The position numbers and the translations under genes were made by a program. This document shows positions 1 through 11,374 of a stretch of 64,000 bases of DNA, in pieces. Within the stretch, counting starts at the first letter, position 1. Each line of letters begins with the position of its first letter. The notes below the pieces were generated by a model. That model saw only the letters and a program-made list of their open reading frames with translations, did not search any database and was not told where the DNA came from. Source of the DNA: Schistocephalus solidus. Its lineage: Eukaryota; Platyhelminthes; Cestoda; Diphyllobothriidea; Diphyllobothriidae. The DNA lies in assembly GCA_017591395.1 (NCBI GenBank), contig WEDG01002019.1, positions 25,066 through 89,065 on the forward strand. Reading direction: 5' to 3'.

Positions 1-1750
1 CAAGGCCATCTACGGCCCGTGTATCAAGGGGTCCGCACCGCTGCTCAGCTCTGATGGGACAACACTGCTGACAGAAAAATCGCAAATTCTGAAGCGCTGG
101 GCCGAGCACTTCAGAAGTGTCCTTAACTGCTCATCAGCCATCTCCGATGCTGCCATTGACCGGCTCCCTCAAGTGGACACGAACAATGACCTGGATCTGC
201 CGCCTTCCCTACCAGAAACCATCCGGGCCGTGCAGCAGATTTCCAGCGGTAAAGCACCGGGATCCGACGCAATCCCACCGGAAGTCTACAAGCACGGTGG
301 GCCCCGGCTGATGGCAGAACTCACAACACTCTTCCAGGAGATGTGGCGCCAAGGACAAGTTCCTCAGGATTTCAAAGACGCGACCATCGTCCATCTCTAC
401 AAACGGAAGGGGAACCGGCAACTCTGTGATAATCACACAGAGGCACCTCGTTGCTCAACATCGCCGGGAAGATCTTCGCCCGTATCCTTCTCAATCGTCT
501 TAACGATCATCTAGAGCAGGGCCTGCTCCCCGAAAGCCAATGTGGCTTCCGCCGACACCGCGGGACAACCGATATGATCTTCGCCGCCCGCCAGCTACAA
601 GAGAAGTGTCAGGAGATGCGAACTCACCTTTACACTACCTTCGTGGATCTAACGAAAGCCTTTGACACGGTGAATCGTGACGGACTGTGGAAAGTCATGC
701 AGAAATTTGGTTGTCCTGAGCGGTTCACGCACATGGTGCGTCAGCTTCATGACGGGATGACGGCGCGCGTCACTGACAACGGGACGGTATCCGAAGCATT
801 CGCAGTGACCAACGGAGTAAAGCAGGGCTGCGTACTGGCCCCCATCCTCTTCAGTCTCATGTTCTCGGCTATGCTGATGGACGCCTACCGTGATGAGCAG
901 CCTGGTATTCGCATCGCCTACAGAACTGACGGGCGCCTTCTCAACAGTCGGCGTATGCAGGCTCCAACGCGCGTGTCTACGACTACAGTCCATGACTTGC
1001 TCTTCGCGGACGACTGCGCCCTTAACACCGTGACGGAGGAGGACATGCAAAGGAGCATGGACCTCTTTCGCCGAAGGCTGCGCCGATTTTTGGATTAACA
1101 ATCAGTACAGCCAAAACGGTTGTCATGCACCAGCCGCCACCCAGCGCGGAATACAATGCTCCTCGAATCAATGTCAACGGTGCTCAACTCAAAAACGTGG
1201 AGACCTTCGCTTATCTAGGGAAGCACGATTTCGCGCAACACGAGAATCGATGACGAGGTTGCCCAACGGATTTCCAAAGCTAGTCAGGCCTTCGGCCAGG
1301 TGCAGGCCTCCGTGTGGAATCGCCACGGTATTCACCTGAACACCAAACTGAAGATGTACAAGGCCGTCGTCTTGTCGACACTCCTTTACGGAGCGGAAAC
1401 CTGGACCGTCTACTCGAACCAAGCCAGGAAGCTGAATCACTTTCATCTCAGCTGCCTCCGCAGAATACTGAAGCTGAGATGGCAAGACAGGATACCGGAC
1501 ACGGAAGTCCTGGAGCGGACCGGAATCCTCAGCATCCATGCCATGCTGAGGCAAGTGCAGCTGCGATGGAGCGGCCACTTGGTAAGAATGGACGACGAGC
1601 GACTACCCAAACGACTTTTCACGGAGATGTCGCTACGGGTTCTCGTCGGCAGGGGGGTCAAAAACGACGCTACAAGGACACTTTGAAGAAATCGCTGAAG
1701 CAACTGCAAATCAACTCGGCGACCTGGGAAGACCTCGCCCAGGATAGACC
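1..1750 (+). pseudogene. Reverse transcriptase region of copy A, frameshifted
   Basis: Translation gives a classic non-LTR RT. The block GKAPGSDAIPPEVYKHGG lies at about 250-300, then FVDLTKAFDTVN near 640-670, TNGVKQGCVLAP near 810-840, and the catalytic FADD at 1003-1014. The RT-distal part ([10 protein letters not shown], then [18 protein letters not shown]) follows to about 1620. Reading requires moving between frames near 440, 1075, 1220 and 1620. An indel near 440 breaks the motif that in copy B reads NRQL followed by GIS. The element would copy its own RNA by target-primed reverse transcription, but this copy cannot. RTE-type assignment is from motif resemblance to flatworm elements; the exact clade is not proven. 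Confidence 0.85.
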
Positions 1751-2720
1751 GGCATGGAGAAGATCAGTGAAGACTGGTTCAGCAATCTACGAGGCCAACC
1801 GGATCGCCGCCGCCAAGGCCAAAAAGAGCGGCACGAAAGTCACCAGCGCCCCGCACCAACACCGCCAATGCCCAGGCCCCTGCCAACATGCCCGCGCTGT
1901 CAACGCATCTTCCGCGCGCGAATCGGCCTGGTCGGACATCTTCGGACGCAATGCACCAACAATCCCACAATTCCAATTTCACGTCAAATTCTGCCAACCC
2001 TCATTCTGACTCCCCACCCTCACCCTGACATCAATTCCATTACTCCCACCATCATAGAGACCACATCCATCTACTCATCGCCTGTTACCCCCCACCACCG
2101 CAACCACCATTGCCTTCGCCTTCACTACTACCACTCACAACCACCATCAGCGATGGGGAATCTCTCCTAAGCTGTACTCAATGCGACCGCACATTCACCT
2201 CACGCATCGGCCTGGTCGGTCACTTGCGAATACATCGTACAGAGACCGGTGAGCCAGTGCCTGGAACACCATCACACAGCAGAGATCGTCGCCTCCACTG
2301 CCCCTCACTGTACTCGCGCATTCACTCATCGCATGGGCCTATTCCGGTCACATGCGCATCCATGACAGCGGAATTCACCACAATGCCGACAACACCGATA
2401 CACCATTCACACCCTCCGCTCCTGCCATTCTTAGCGCCCCTGCCACCCCCACTACCATGAATGACATCGCCCCCAGCCTCTACCGATTTCTCCTGCCCAC
2501 ACTGCGCCCGCAACTTCAACTCACGTATCGGCTGGCCGGTCACCTGCGAATCCATCGCACGGAGGCTGGTGAACCAGTGCCTGGGGCTCCGACATATAGT
2601 CGACGCGCCCGCCTTCACTGACTTCCTTGCTCCCGCACATTTACACACCGCATGGGCCTCTTTAGGACACATGCACCCTTCACGACAACCTCCGGTAAAC
2701 CACCGGAGGCTAAGCTGCAT
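1750..2720 (+). pseudogene. C2H2 zinc-finger array downstream of RT, copy A
   Basis: At least four finger-like units follow the RT in the same orientation: CPRCQRIFRARIGLVGHL (about 1888-1940), CTQCDRTFTSRIGLVGHL (about 2174-2230), a degraded unit near 2300-2360, and CPHCARNFNSRIG (about 2490-2530). The spacing is Cys-x2-Cys-x12-His-x3/4-His or Cys. The repeated linker RTETGEPVPG follows the finger helices instead of the usual TGEKP linker. The frame changes several times. Such fingers could bind DNA or RNA during target selection; that is inference. Long low-complexity Pro/Thr/Ser spacers separate the fingers. Confidence 0.75.
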
Positions 2721-2764
2721 CAGCACACACTACCTACACCAATACATCGACTACACCCTCACAA

Positions 2765-3574
2765 TCACCATTTACCAGAGTATATCACGGTTTTCCTAGA
2801 AACCGTGGCTGGGAAGTCTGCCAATCTGACGCTTCCACCAGACCACGCCGTCGGCTCAGTGTATGTGCTGTGTGTGTCGAGTAGCCGACCAGTGGACTGG
2901 GAGTCAGACGGCGATGGCTGCCCATATCCCCCTGAGTTTGTGAATCCTGGTGTGTGCGTTATGAGGCCAGGTCGTGCTGTGGCGCGCGAAGACGGGTACG
3001 CCGATCCGTCAGTTAATGCGCCCACTCCCACATCAGGCAACTGACCGGCTCGGACAGTAGTCTGACTGTGGGGTGGGGAGAGAGTGAGGTCGACAGCTCA
3101 GTGCATATTCCTCACTATAAACAATCTGACGCGCTTGAAACTATCACGGTGCGCTAAAAAGCCGTGGCTTGGAAGGTTGCCAACTGACGGGATAACTCGG
3201 ACCGCGTGGCCAGCCCAATGTGTGTTTTTGTGTGGAGTGGCTGACTGGCGGACTGAGAGTCAGGTTGCAATGGCTCCTTCTTAATGTGGCCTTTATGGCA
3301 CTCCCACACCGTGGGATCCGAGCCAGGTGTGGTGGCACGCCCAGGGCGGCTCCGGCCGCGCCAGCCACCTGCGCCCTCTCCCATCTCCGGTCTTCTTTGA
3401 CTCTGTCTTGACACCGGGCTCAGGTGGGGGAGGAGGAGAGGTACGGTAGCTGCAGCGCAAGGCTACTATCACTTAAAAACTAATTCACGCGCAAGTCACC
3501 GTCCCCTGCACCACCTGGTGTGGAGCATACGGTGGACCTCGTCGAAATCGACGGTCGAACTGTCAGGTAATAAC
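2765..3574 (+). repeat. Non-coding 3' tail of copy A
   Basis: About 800 bp after the last finger have no sustained reading frame. They match, in reverse orientation, the tail of copy B at 12200-11375. Shared blocks include CTTGAAACTATCACGGTGCG (3128 onward), GTGGGATCCGAGCCAGGTGT (3311 onward) and the terminal GTCGAAATCGACGG. Decayed tail-only copies occur at 18540-19480 and 30640-31250. It probably carries the RT recognition signal of the element. Confidence 0.75.
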
Positions 3575-5407
3575 TCTGGTTCACGTCTGTGCGATCGTTG
3601 TCTGAGGCTAGCTTGGTTCACCCAATCAAAAGTGGGTTCGCTGTTCGAGCAACTTTTGCTGCTCGCGTTATGCCCTGCGCGTGTACGAGGCACAATAAGC
3701 ACGCGCGGCCGAACCAACAGTTGTCTACCTTCCTCTCGAGTTAATTGTATAACGGTGATTAATGTGGTCCGACAGGGAGATGCATTGTGCTAGGCCAACC
3801 ATGGTTCCCGTTCTGAAGATCAGACATTTTCCTGGCAATTTCGTTCCTGTCGGTCAATGGAACTCCAGCGTCGCATCGTTTATCGAAGTTGTGAGTTCGA
3901 CAACACGAAGGTTTACCAAATCAGAAATCAGTGAAGACGGATTAGGTAGGACACGATTTTTCTGAGGCAACGAGCTAACAAGGGGCTCTGAAAACTGTTG
4001 CTGTTAGTTGTCTCTTCAGGCCACTTGTAGTTGTGTGCATTCGCTGTTGAGACTACTTGACCCCAGGGCGTAATTTGTCACCTGCACCCCATAAGTGAAA
4101 TGACGCACGCTGATTGGTTTCGAGCAATTGCGAGGCTGGTCCTAAGCCTTGGGTTGTCCCAGCAGGAACGTAAAACGGACGGAATGAGTCAGCGTTGGCG
4201 CCGGCCATCACATGAGCTGATGGCCTCGACCAAGAGTGGCAAACTAAGCGGCGCGCATGGGAACGGACTGCCACATGTTCTCCTTGATAGTAAAGAAAAG
4301 TACATAAATTCCCCCAAATGCTTTTAGCCGTCCTGGTTCGTGTAAGCAGGGTCTCACCTAGAGCGACTTTGTCCATCTTGTCCATCTCGAGATGAGAGGG
4401 TATCCCTCATCTCTGATCAGATGGGAACGAGTATTGTCCATATTTCGTACGTTTCAACATCAGTTGCAGCCACCAAAAGTCACAGTTGAATGACCGGTTG
4501 TGGTGTAAATTAAGGTTTATGATAACTTTTCCGCCCCTTCAACTCAGTTCAGACCTGTTGTTGTTTTACTGGTGCCGACCCGCGTGTGAGCGACTTCTGT
4601 AAGGAATCCATCTTATTTGAAACATAAATATCAACCTATGACATGATAAGGATTGTAGCCGCGGTTGCCATTGTCAACTAATGCGCGTCTCGATTTCGGT
4701 CGCCAACATCGGTTTATATACAAGCCTCTTCTCATGTGCCAGCTCTCGTCCGACAGGCGGTCCTCCCAACTGACAGTGTTTTCATCGCTCATCATCGGGT
4801 TTGAGTTCCGCTCGCATAAACCGGTCGACGCGGCAGGACGAGTCATCCAATGGCGGATGCTCACGCATAAGTTAATCGATAAATTGATTTTTAAAGTCTG
4901 ATACGCTCTCGTGAGGTCAAAGCGCACGCCGGAAGCACATTCCAATTGATCAAAGCACTGTCTAGTGGCTTCCACGCTGGATTTGTGGGCTACTGCTAGA
5001 CTAGCCCATACAAACTACACTAGACTTCTAACTTTTCATGGAGCTTATCTCTCTCTAACTGTCACATGTAACTTTCCGCCTTTGCTACGATTCTACTTTC
5101 TAGTAACTACGACAAAATTACTAATTATGGCTTCAGCCTGTTGTTTATTATGGTTATGCCCAAATAATCATAGAGAAAGGCCGTTATTTTTTAAATCATC
5201 TTCTTTCTCGTTTACATAATCCTGATCTACAGTTATCCTCACTATCGAACTACTTATCCTAATAGGGAGTACCTTGGGAAAACAGTATCCCATAGCAGCA
5301 ACTTGAGCTTTGCCATTTCAGCTGCCAGAGAGGGATTTGGGGACTCCGTTAAAAAGAGGTTCACATGGCGGCTGCTCGGTGGCATAACGTATATCGGAGC
5401 TCTTGGT
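3575..5407. other. No gene recognised
   Basis: Only short frames without recognisable motifs occur between the end of copy A and the LTR-like repeat. Nothing with a conserved protein motif was seen on either strand. Confidence 0.5.
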
Positions 5408-5845
5408 AGCTTGTAGCAGTTCACTCCCGCAATTAATGCCACTACTTCTGGCCCAGGATGCCTTCGCCTGCCAAGCCTTGCCCACACGGACGTGACAACC
5501 TCTGCCCATGCGCGTGATTAGATCGCAAGCTTGCGACGCCTCGACAGCGATCGATATTTCTCTCTTCATCGCCCACACTTCGGGTGACTTGATCCTAGGC
5601 GTGCGATGCCGTTATGAACATCGATATTTCTCTCTTCATGGATTGGTTGCAGCCGTCCACACTCCGCAGCCGGGCGAACATTAATAACGTCGGACGCGGC
5701 TGGCAGTGGAACTAGCCTGAAAAAATCGCTTGCAGCAACTACTTGCGGAGCTCTTGTACGCTCTTCTACTCAGTATAGCTTGTCTTACCTACGCCGTCTT
5801 CCCTGGCTTCTGATTTGGGAAACCTTCGTGTAGTCGACCTTACAA
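5408..5845 (+). repeat. Solo LTR-like repeat, copy 1
   Basis: This block resembles 10358-10651, which directly follows the C-terminal end of a gypsy pol remnant, and 18748-19085. Shared landmarks are a GTAGC start, CGATATTTCTCTCTTCAT followed by TTGGTTGCAGCCG, and a TTCTGATTTGGG end block. This copy carries an internal duplication: the GCGATCGATATTTCTCTCTTCAT segment occurs twice, near 5548 and 5618. It is probably a solo LTR left by recombination. Borders are approximate. Confidence 0.5.
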
Positions 5846-6199
5846 CTTTGAAAAGCTATTTCCATACTGATGGATTTGCAGTCAACAAACACATCGATAG
5901 ACTTTGCGGATAAGTAAATACCAGCCCTTTTCCCTGACGGCGCGTGGATCCACTAAGTTGTGTTCTGGTGATCGGTCACGTTGAGGTTACTGTCCATGAT
6001 CGGTGGGCTGGTCCAGCCAGCTGGTCTGGTGTTTACATTCTAAAACCTGGTATATCCTTTTGCAAGCTTATCCATCCCGTAGGCAGAGCGGTCAAGTTCG
6101 GATCATTCCCTTGCACTATGAAGGTTCGTACCCGTAGAGCGGAGCGGGGGTAACAGACGTCCAGAATTATATACACAACTTTTTTTATATTTCCGTGTG

Positions 6200-6660
6200 C
6201 ACGCCTGGACCCGTCTTGCCGGAATTTGAAGTGACAAACGGAGTGAAAACTGATTGTGTGCTCGCTTAAATACTTCCCAGTCTCAGGTTCTTTGCCGTGC
6301 TGCTGAACACGTGCCGTGAGAATTAGCCGGAAATCAACGTCACCTGCCTAACTGACGGAGGCATGCAGACGTCTGAATGAGGAGGAGGAGGAGGAGGGGG
6401 GTGACAGTACCCACAACCTCTATTTCATGCATGACTGCACGCTAAAAACTACGACGAATGTGGATATTTAATTAAATGTGGATATCTTTGCCTCCGGCTC
6501 CTCAAACTTCTGATCGATCATCAAAACTGAGGACACAATGGGCATGTACCTACCAACACCAATTGATGCGAACGCTGAATCAGTATCAAGGGTTCACGCC
6601 TCAAGTCAGTTGACAAGTTTGTATATCTGAAGCGCGAAAGCATGAAAGGCATCTACTACC
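6200..6660 (+). pseudogene. Decayed RT fragment of the copy A/B family
   Basis: Broken translations match the family RT in order: EVTNGVKTDCVLA (about 6225-6268) for TNGVKQGCVLAP, then PEINVTCLTDG for PGIRIAYRTDG. TVHNLYFMHDCTLKT then stands for TVHDLLFADDCALNT, so the catalytic FADD has become FMHD. The later piece resembles MDLFAAGCADF. It contains stops and indels, and there is a purine-rich GGAGGAGGAGG run near 6380. This copy is much older than A or B. Confidence 0.6.
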
Positions 6661-6879
6661 ATGCAGTCTTGAAGCCCGGATGTCGGTCAGGTGTTCGGCT
6701 TAAAATACAGTCTAGCAACCCTTCTTGAAAAGATTCCTTTCAATAAAATTTCTCATTTTTCAATGTTAATTATCTTACCTCTACTAATCATTATTTTTTG
6801 CCTAAAAGATCTTATGAACACTGGCATCTGTCGTCTTTGACCCGCACCACGTTACCCGTGATGGATGGCAATCAGTACG

Positions 6880-7115
6880 AATTATTAATCATTATCTTAG
6901 TAAAGCCTTCGACAAGGTTTCGCGTAAGGATCTTGCAGTAAAATGGACAGTCCTTGGTATCCGGTGTCTTCTAATCGAGTTCAATAAGTCCTGCTTGGCT
7001 CGTTGCATGGTTCTGGGTCCGTTAATCTCCCCTTCATCAACAATCAACCATTTACAGCTGTTAATTTATGTCGATGATCTTAAGTGCGTTTATTCATTTC
7101 TGGGGACAACGCAGA
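6880..7115 (+). pseudogene. CR1/Jockey-like reverse transcriptase scrap
   Basis: LSKAFDKVSRKDL is readable near 6900-6945 (RT motif A, normally KAFDxVxHxxL). Separated by a deletion, VLGPLISPSS (about 7010-7040) and YVDDLK (YVDD at 7067-7078) match the VLGPLLF and [FY]xDDLK motifs of CR1-like elements. It is too short and broken for a family name. Confidence 0.5.
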
Positions 7116-7269
7116 TTTTTTCCTCGGAAAATTATGTAAGAGCCATTTTGTTCTATCGAAGTGGAATTCGAATGGCAGAGGGAAGTTTCCCTAGCCAAGC
7201 AGTTTTATATGTTCCGTCCACATTAAACTCCCCGGCCTCACAACCTTTTGAAAGCATCCACTTTTAGAA

Positions 7270-8569
7270 TGTTCCACCGACAGTAGCCTAGCTATTAATT
7301 ATACGAGAATCCAAAATGATTAATTCATACTTTCTATAAAGGCTGAACTTATATGTGCTTCTATATGGCACAATTTCTTCCTTACGGAAATACACCTTAA
7401 ATTTCACCACATGCCTGGCCTTCCCGCTCCAGAATACTGTTTTCCCTTCCTCGACTTAATGAAGGCCTCCGGTAGAGGTTAAAACAAAAGCTTGAAAATT
7501 TTTTCCCTAAAACTTTTCTCCTTTGCGGAATCGAGTTTTCTTTGTGCTGAAAAATACTGATTGGTGAACTTTAATGGCTCGACAGCCAGTTTTTTTAACT
7601 TTTTGTCTACTAATTCTAGTTGAAATATTCCCCCCACTGGTGTCCTCATATCGAGTGAATCGGCCTGAGGACACATGTGGTCACTCTACTGCTTCTTTCC
7701 CACTTAACACTGGGTCATCATCCAGCTTATCACTCTTCAAAATAAAACTACGTAAGCAACTTAGCTCCGACTGTATAAAGTCTTTATTGTCAGCTTCCAT
7801 CCCAAGCATTTACTTTAGAACATTGAAAAGGATTGACCTGGAACATCCGAGTTGCGCTTACATGTCGCAATAATTCGTCTGAAAGCTGTAAATCAAGTTA
7901 CAGTTGCTGAATCCACCGAGGGTATCCTATGCAAAATGTTAATGGCAGCTCTTAATAAAGACTCTTCGTTGCATCACTAACTGAAGTGATTCCACCTGTG
8001 GAGAGCTCTCCGGGTTCGCCTCCGTGCTGTTTGTTTTTTTTTACAGACAGCGAAATACTGTAACTATCGCAACCATATCCTGTCTATTCAGTTAGCTTCA
8101 TCTCTAGTGCAGTATTTTCGTCCTTAACCGGAAACGTGTTGACTACGCACATACTCTCCTCAGGAGGCTGGCTCAGTCTAACTCACACTCACTAACCACA
8201 TTCGTTTTATGCTTTTTTGGATTACTTGATTTTGGCTACTCCTAGGCGCACATGACTTATTTCGGTGGGCCCAAATTCGCCTATCCCACTTCGAAAACGC
8301 TGGTAGTCGTGCATTCAATTTAACCGGCACCATGATTCAAAGCGTTGCCTGCCTGTTGCACATAGTTTTCCTCGCCTGGTTTTGTGAATGTTTTCCTTCG
8401 AACTGAGATATCCCTCACGGGCGCCCAACAAGTCAATTATTATTTGCAGAGAAAGAGCACCACCAAAGACAAGGGAGACTGGGATGACCACTCCTCACTT
8501 GCTACTCGGCGTCAGCTGGCCATAACCAACCCTAGCTCCATATGACTTCGGCATCGAACCAGGTTTCTT
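7270..8569. other. No gene recognised; AT-rich spacer
   Basis: No reading frame with recognisable motifs. The upstream part of the gypsy element (gag, protease, RT) would be expected near here but could not be read, so it is absent or decayed beyond recognition. Confidence 0.4.
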
Positions 8570-8579
8570 ATGTCATTAG

Positions 8580-10345
8580 ACTTTTATAATTCAAATGCTC
8601 TGGCGTTCAGCCACGGGCTCGTTGTTGTGGCCGGTTACGATACCAATCTCCTGACTCACTTTCATGCTGATGCATCCATATTTCTGATGGTAAATACCTC
8701 CAGTGTTGCTGTTGGTGACCTTCTTCAACGATGTCTCCCACATTCAACTGTGTCTTTGATTTTCTTCGCAAGAAAACTATCCAAGACCAAGACCCAATAC
8801 CACACATTCTGATGTGAACTTCTTATCGTTTATCTTGCTGTGAAGCACTTCCGGTATTTCCTGGTAGGCCAAGTGTTCAAAAATTTTAAAGATCAAACGC
8901 CGCTTGCTTTTGCTGTACATTCCCAATCCGACCAACTAAATCTTCGGAAGATCAGTCACCGGAACTACATTTCCCAGTTTTTTTCACCGACATCCGCCAC
9001 ATTAATGGCACGAAGAATTAGATGGCTGACATGCTGTCCAGACCTTCACTCCAGCTCTCACATGGGATCAACCTTGTTGCCATGGCAGCTGAGCAACGAA
9101 GAGCCAGTTAAAGGTCTACAACTCGCAGACGTTCCCCTGGCCACTCGTACTGACACAATCCTCTGTGACGCCTTGACTCCTTTTCATTGCCCTTTCGTAT
9201 TCGCCTCGATGCGGTGAGCTGTTACAATACTTTCATAGGCTCTCTCACACGGGGATACGAGCCCCACAAAAGATCCTCGCGAAAAATGTTCGTCTGGCCT
9301 GGACTGAAAAAGGACGTCAAAGCTTGGACTCAGTCGTGTTCGAATTGCCAGCGGAACAAGGTGTGGCGTCACAAGTCTCCACTTGGCACCTTCACCACTG
9401 AGCTTAAGCCGTTCCTTTGTCAAACGTGGAGGTGGACATAATCTTCGAGGCTTTTGTCAGTTGGGTCGCCATTTTCGGTACCTCATCCATGGTTGCGATT
9501 CACCGAGAGGCTCAGTTCGAATCTGCCCTCTTCCAAGGCCTCCTCAACTTTTAGGGTTGCGCGCGCGCGTTCGGACGATGGCCTACCACATAGCAGCCAA
9601 GGGCGTGTTAGAGCATTTCTGTCGCCAGCTAAAGGCCGCCCTGGGTAGCACAGAGGACCTAGCCAACCTGTCTGAGAGCCTGACCATTGCGCTCCTTAGC
9701 ATTACGCTGCACTGAAGTCGGATTTGGATTGCAGCGCGGCCGAATTGGCGTTTGTTACTACCCTCTGACTGTCAGGCGAGATGGTCACCCCGACCTCTTG
9801 CGGTACTGATGCAAATCTCACCATTGTATGCATTGTTTGTGGCAATTCATTTGACGTAACCTCGGGTGGAAAAAGCTCTGGCCATCTGCATTCATGCGTT
9901 TGTTCGGTGTGGCCGTGTTTGTAAGCCACTATAACCACCATACGAAGGACCATTCCGTGTACTCTCACGTAACACCAAGATCTGCGGGATCCTGTACAGT
10001 GGCAAGGAGGACGTGATCAGCGTCGATCGGGGCAAGGATGCTGCAGCAGAGAAACCACCGGACATGGCGCAAAGACATAAATGTGCTGACCCTCTACCCA
10101 GTGCTCCTCCATCGCCCATACCCTCCATCAATCAATCCCGTTTATTCCATCTTCTCCCATGACCACTTTTTTTCAAATACGACCTTATCTAACTCCAACA
10201 GTTCAGCCGCAGTGCGTGCGCTTCTCCTGAGCCCGCTGTAGTTATCATCCGTAGTGGACACCGTGTTCATTTTCCTGACCGTTTGTCTGCTCATGTTTTT
10301 TTGGACATTAAATTTTTCGGCGTCTCTACACGCCACCTTCGGGGT
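8580..10345 (+). pseudogene. Ty3/gypsy-type pol remnant: RNase H and integrase
   Basis: RNase H-like text is read in order: HADASIFLMVNTSSVAVGDL (8670-8720), FFARKLSKTKTQYHTF, then LAVKHFRYFLVGQ. The integrase zinc-binding tail FVWPGLKKDVKAW and CSNCQRNKV follows at 9290-9360. Then comes VSWVAIFG, and HIAAKGVLEHFCRQLKAALG (9588-9647), which stands for the HPxxNGxxERFxRxLKxAL block with the catalytic Glu. The stretch that should hold the first catalytic Asp is missing between about 9430 and 9455. The C-terminal end reads RSGHRVHFPDRL near 10245-10280, a typical gypsy pol ending. Several stops and shifts show it is dead. Confidence 0.75.
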
Positions 10346-10357
10346 AGGCGAGTGGTA

Positions 10358-10651
10358 CCGTAGCCGCCCGTTCTCACGGCCATCCTCTTCGGTCCACTTA
10401 GCACGCACGACAAGAGACTTGCGACACCGTTACATTGATCGATATTCCTATCTTCATCGATTGGTCGCGGCTGCACACACCTCGTGCCAGGGCGAAGAGC
10501 TTAAACGGCCGAAAACGCCACTTGCCACAAGGATTCTAGCGATGCTGCCGTTGCGCTCTCTGCCTTACTAACGGCTTGTCCATATAATTTCATTCATATA
10601 ACTTCAAAATGCCTGCTTTCTGAGTTGGGAAGCTTAATTAAAATCACACCG
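10358..10651 (+). repeat. LTR-like repeat at the 3' end of the gypsy remnant (copy 2)
   Basis: It follows a purine-rich stretch (GGGGTAGGCGAGTGG, 10341-10355) at the end of the gypsy pol remnant, the expected place of a 3' LTR. Its core GATCGATATTCCTATCTTCATCG is shared with 5408-5845 and 18748-19085. This position is what identifies the three-copy repeat as an LTR. Exact ends are uncertain. Confidence 0.5.
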
Positions 10652-11374
10652 CTTGTAAGTACTCGGGAGTGGAGGTCAAAAGTGAAACGAAACTACCAGC
10701 AATCAGGCTAGATATGTGACAGAAACTGCCATAATTGGTTAACTCCATGATCGAAAATGCCAGTTTAAGAGCTTTTTAAATCTCAAGTTCTTCATCTCAG
10801 ACATCCTTGTAATCCTTTATTTCGAGGCAAAGTACGTTCTCACTGTGATTATCGTAGGCAGTAATGCTAGTACACATGAATAATAACCTTATATTTGAAA
10901 AATATAAGCCTCTGACCTAATACACTCGTACGATTTCTGGATGTTCATTTATAACGCAGGCAGGTGATATTTCGACCCTTACTAGCGACGACATTCACCT
11001 CTGCCCCACAAGGTGGGCGCAGGCGTAACTTCCGTATGAGCATGTTCACAGCGAGACAACATAGCGCTGCATTAGCTTTCCTCTCTCATCCTACATCCAC
11101 TATCCAACAACTGCAGGGCACAGTTAAGAACACTGGTGGGGCATGGATATAGTGACAGGAAACAGTAAACGACCCAACTACGCACCATTCACGACCTAGT
11201 ATCTGCTGCCGATGCACCGGACCACGCCGAAGGGCACACTTCGCAAGTAAGCGAGATGTAAAAATTCCTCACTTGACTTTAATCAGTCATGCCGCATACG
11301 TTCTGTGTGGGTGTTATGCGTGCAGTGGCCCGACTCCGGGCGCATACTGAACCGCTGAACCTCTCTTGACTGCA
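10652..11374. other. No gene recognised
   Basis: AT-rich sequence followed by short frames without recognisable motifs, ending at the 3' terminus of copy B. Confidence 0.4.

Larger units (their letters stand above)
1..3574 (+). mobile_element. RTE-like non-LTR retrotransposon with C-terminal C2H2 zinc fingers, copy A (cut by window edge)
   Basis: The sequence starts inside the region just before the reverse transcriptase (RT) core. It continues through RT, a zinc-finger array and a long non-coding tail. The same order is found on the minus strand at 16080-11375 (copy B), so the boundaries come from comparing the copies. The shared 3' end lies at about 3574, where both copies stop after the same block beginning GTGGACCTCGTCGAAATCGA. 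The coding part changes frame several times, so this copy is dead. The endonuclease half, if present, lies outside the window. Confidence 0.85.
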
